Shown: piece by piece, positions 5,809-7,336 of the stretch
Position numbering within the stretch: the stretch's first letter is position 1
Layout: each line of letters begins with the position of its first letter
NCBI GenBank assembly: GCA_024641205.1
Contig: JAHEDM010000126.1
Span: 1-7,336 of the forward strand
Origin: Actinomycetes bacterium
GTDB lineage: Bacteria > Actinomycetota > Acidimicrobiia > Spongiisociales > UBA4744
Reading direction: 5' to 3'
DNA length: 7,336 bases
The notes under the pieces: model-generated
The model's database searches: none
What the model was told of the DNA's origin: nothing
What the model saw: the letters and a program-made list of their open reading frames with translations, nothing else
Program-made: the position numbers and the translations under genes

Positions 5809-6290
5809 ACCCGGACGTGACCCGACGGAGCTTCTTGAGTGGAGCGATTGCCGGAATCGCTGGTGTCGTTGCCACGCTCCTCGGCTTACCCGCAGCACGT
5901 TTCCTCATGGGACGCGCCGCGGCCACTTCCAACACGGATGGCTGGGTCCGGGTTGCCGCTGCTGATTCGGTCGTCCCCGGCAGACCGACCCTCGTCACCG
6001 CGACGGTGGAGAAACAACAGGGATGGGTCGCCGCGCAAACCCAGGTGGCGGCATATCTGAAAACCGAGGACGGAGCGCATTTCGAGGCCCTCTCGAATGT
6101 GTGTACACACCTCGGCTGCCGCGTGACCCTGCAGGACGGTCTCGTCGGAGGTAACCCGGGGTTCTTCTGCCCTTGCCACGACGGTCTGTTTGATATCGAT
6201 GGTGCAGTCGTTTCGGGACCCGTCCCGGCTCCTCTCGAGCGTTTCGAGGTGATGGTCGAAAAGGGTGACGTATTCGTGAGGACAATCTGA
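5805..6290 (+). CDS. qcrA: Rieske iron-sulfur subunit of the quinol:cytochrome c reductase
   Basis: This 161-residue subunit takes electrons from quinol at the Qo site and passes them to cytochrome c. The N-terminus is a Tat-type signal-anchor: TRRSFL (6-11), then a hydrophobic stretch to about 35, so the folded cluster domain is exported and tethered. The [2Fe-2S] ligands are in CTHLGC (Cys100, His102) and CPCH (Cys122, His125); Cys105 and Cys124 should form the stabilising disulfide. After CPCH the sequence is DGLF where high-potential Rieske proteins have GSxY, so the Ser and Tyr hydrogen-bond donors are replaced by Gly127 and Phe129. No in-frame ATG or GTG exists between the stop at 5769 and this ATG. 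The protein is followed after 2 nt by cytochrome b. Family assignment is secure. Confidence 0.96.
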   Translation: MNPDVTRRSFLSGAIAGIAGVVATLLGLPAARFLMGRAAATSNTDGWVRVAAADSVVPGRPTLVTATVEKQQGWVAAQTQVAAYLKTEDGAHFEALSNVCTHLGCRVTLQDGLVGGNPGFFCPCHDGLFDIDGAVVSGPVPAPLERFEVMVEKGDVFVRTI

Positions 6291-6292
6291 CC

Positions 6293-6952
6293 GTGGCCGG
6301 CCGTCTCGAAGAGTGGGTCGACGAGCGGCTCGGTTGGCCTTCGGCTATCCGAAGTGCCTTGTTGCAACGAGTCCCGCGTCTCAGTTGGGGTCATGTGCTG
6401 GGCAGTGCGACACTCGTGACGCTGATCATCTTGATCCTCACCGGAGTCCTGCTCTCGTTCTCCTACGTACCCAGTCCAGATGAGGCGCACACAACGGTCG
6501 AATACATCACGCAAGAGCTTCCGTTCGGCGCCTTCATCCGCAATCTCCACCACTTCGGCGCCAGCGCGTTGGTCGTCTTGTCGATTGCCCATCTGATCAG
6601 GGTGATTGTCCATGGCGCTCACAAGTATCCGCGTGAATTCACCTGGTTCACCGGGGTTGTCCTTCTGCTCCTGGTCTTTGCTGCCGGCTTCACCGGTTCG
6701 CTGCTGCCCTGGGACCAAAACGCCTTCTGGGCGACCGCAGTGCGGATGCGGGTCATCGAGGTAACCCCAGGAATCGGGGATCGGCTCGCCGGTGTGCTGA
6801 TGGGCGGCGAAGAACTCTCCGCTGTGTCGCTGGTCAGGTTCTTCATCGCTCACGTTTGGGTCGTACCCTCGCTCATCGTCACAGTTGTTGTGATGCACCT
6901 GCGTCTGGTCCACAAACACGGAATCAGCGGCGTGCCCCGCAGAGGCGAGTGA
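6293..6952 (+). CDS. qcrB: Cytochrome b, b6-type N-terminal half
   Basis: This 219-residue membrane subunit carries both b hemes of the bc/b6f-type complex and about four membrane helices. The heme ligands are His86, His100, His187 and His202, matching spinach cytochrome b6 numbering. The second pair is separated by 14 residues, the b6-type spacing, not 13 as in mitochondrial cytochrome b. LPWDQ (138-142) and HKHGISGVP (207-215) are further family marks. The residue at the position of the heme c(i) Cys35 of b6 is Val35, so a covalently held extra heme is not expected. The start is GTG, 2 nt after the Rieske stop, with GAGGA 10 nt upstream. The gene ends 3 nt before the next, so the three genes are one operon. 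The split form resembles b6f and Bacillus bc complexes. Confidence 0.95.
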   Translation: MAGRLEEWVDERLGWPSAIRSALLQRVPRLSWGHVLGSATLVTLIILILTGVLLSFSYVPSPDEAHTTVEYITQELPFGAFIRNLHHFGASALVVLSIAHLIRVIVHGAHKYPREFTWFTGVVLLLLVFAAGFTGSLLPWDQNAFWATAVRMRVIEVTPGIGDRLAGVLMGGEELSAVSLVRFFIAHVWVVPSLIVTVVVMHLRLVHKHGISGVPRRGE

Positions 6953-6955
6953 CCA

Positions 6956-7336
6956 ATGAAGGAAGAAGCACGCTTCGCCTACATAAGGGCCTATGAGAAG
7001 GAACGGCGAGAAGGCCTCCCGCTCTTTCCCGACACGCTGATTCGGGACGCTCTTGCCGCACTAGCCGTCGTTCTGATCCTTGCCGTGTTGGCATGGACCC
7101 TCGATGCGCCCCTCGGCGATGTGGCCGATCCCAGTGACGGGTCGTTCACACCGAAGCCGGAGTGGTATTTCTACTTCTTGTTCCAGATGCTTCGCTACCT
7201 ACCTGGTGACCTGGAAGTGATCGGCGTGGTGATCATCCCGGGCATCCTGATCCTGGGCATGCTCGCCTTCCCCTTCATAGATTGGTCCCACCTGCGCCAT
7301 TATTCGAGCCGACCGGTCGTCAGCGGCGTAACGGCT
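6956..7336 (+). CDS. qcrC: Cytochrome b C-terminal half, subunit IV-like (partial; may continue into a cytochrome c domain)
   Basis: The 127 visible codons are open to the right edge. MKEEARFAYI begins a charged cytoplasmic N-terminus, followed by a first membrane helix (about 32-48). The Qo-site motif PEWY (68-71) lies in PKPEWYFYFLFQMLRY (66-81), and a second helix follows at about 88-107. This is the C-terminal half of cytochrome b as in b6f subunit IV (PetD) and Bacillus QcrC. In QcrC a cytochrome c domain is fused behind it; whether that is so here lies outside the window, so the symbol is provisional. ATG lies 3 nt after the cytochrome b stop, with GAGG 10 nt upstream. Together with the preceding genes it completes the Rieske/b6/IV order. 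Confidence 0.9.
   Translation, partial: MKEEARFAYIRAYEKERREGLPLFPDTLIRDALAALAVVLILAVLAWTLDAPLGDVADPSDGSFTPKPEWYFYFLFQMLRYLPGDLEVIGVVIIPGILILGMLAFPFIDWSHLRHYSSRPVVSGVTA

Noticed and set aside
5759..5965. Alternative 68-codon frame starting TTG near the Rieske start
   Set aside because: It overlaps the Rieske N-terminus out of frame, its Cys/Arg-rich product has no domain, and the Rieske frame carries the conserved ligands.
5435..6919. Long minus-strand open frame of 494 codons
   Set aside because: It lies antisense to the PBP C-terminus, the intergenic region, the Rieske gene and most of cytochrome b, all well supported. Its product is low-complexity, rich in Arg, Thr and Pro, and has no recognisable domain.

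Overview
The window looks like chromosomal DNA of a high-GC Gram-positive-like bacterium, most likely Actinomycetota; an Acidimicrobiia-like lineage is my guess, not a demonstrated placement. The reasons are the GC-rich coding sequence, a 16S rRNA leader whose boxA contains CTTGACAACTAAACAG, a bifunctional penicillin-binding protein with C-terminal PASTA domains, and a menaquinol-type cytochrome bc complex. All genes seen are housekeeping or core-metabolism types. No phage, insertion-sequence, CRISPR or defence genes are visible.

Layout. Positions 1-367 (minus) hold the 5' part of a 16S rRNA gene running off the left edge. Its leader and promoters occupy about 368-780, with boxA, several hairpins, a good TTGACA/TACAGT promoter whose -10 lies inside a perfect 13-bp palindrome, and a weaker second promoter further upstream. 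Divergent from it, 816-1781 (plus) encodes an alpha/beta hydrolase resembling the ABHD18 family. Convergent with that gene, 1840-3048 (minus) is tyrS (TyrZ-type tyrosyl-tRNA synthetase) with an unusual HIGH motif. Divergent from tyrS, 3216-5600 (plus) is a class A PBP with a lipoprotein-like signal and two PASTA domains. From 5752 to the right edge (plus) runs a tight cluster: an 18-codon leader ORF, then Rieske protein (qcrA), a b6-type cytochrome b (qcrB) and the subunit-IV-type half of cytochrome b (qcrC/petD-like, cut by the edge).

How the genes work together. The last three encode the quinol:cytochrome c oxidoreductase core in the Bacillus-like order Rieske / b6 / subunit IV, not the actinobacterial qcrCAB order with a full-length QcrB. 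The PBP builds peptidoglycan, and TyrRS and the rRNA operon serve translation. The ABHD18-like hydrolase has no clear link to its neighbours.

Most unusual points: (i) tyrS is bracketed by two inverted copies of a short composite repeat (three units of a 6-7 nt TACGAAG-like motif followed by a GGCGCC hairpin); (ii) the PBP ribosome-binding site is apparently locked in a local hairpin stacked on an 8-bp outer stem; (iii) the best Shine-Dalgarno of the qcr cluster drives a mini-ORF that overlaps the Rieske start as ATGA; (iv) the Rieske, b6 and TyrRS proteins each show substitutions at normally important motif positions.
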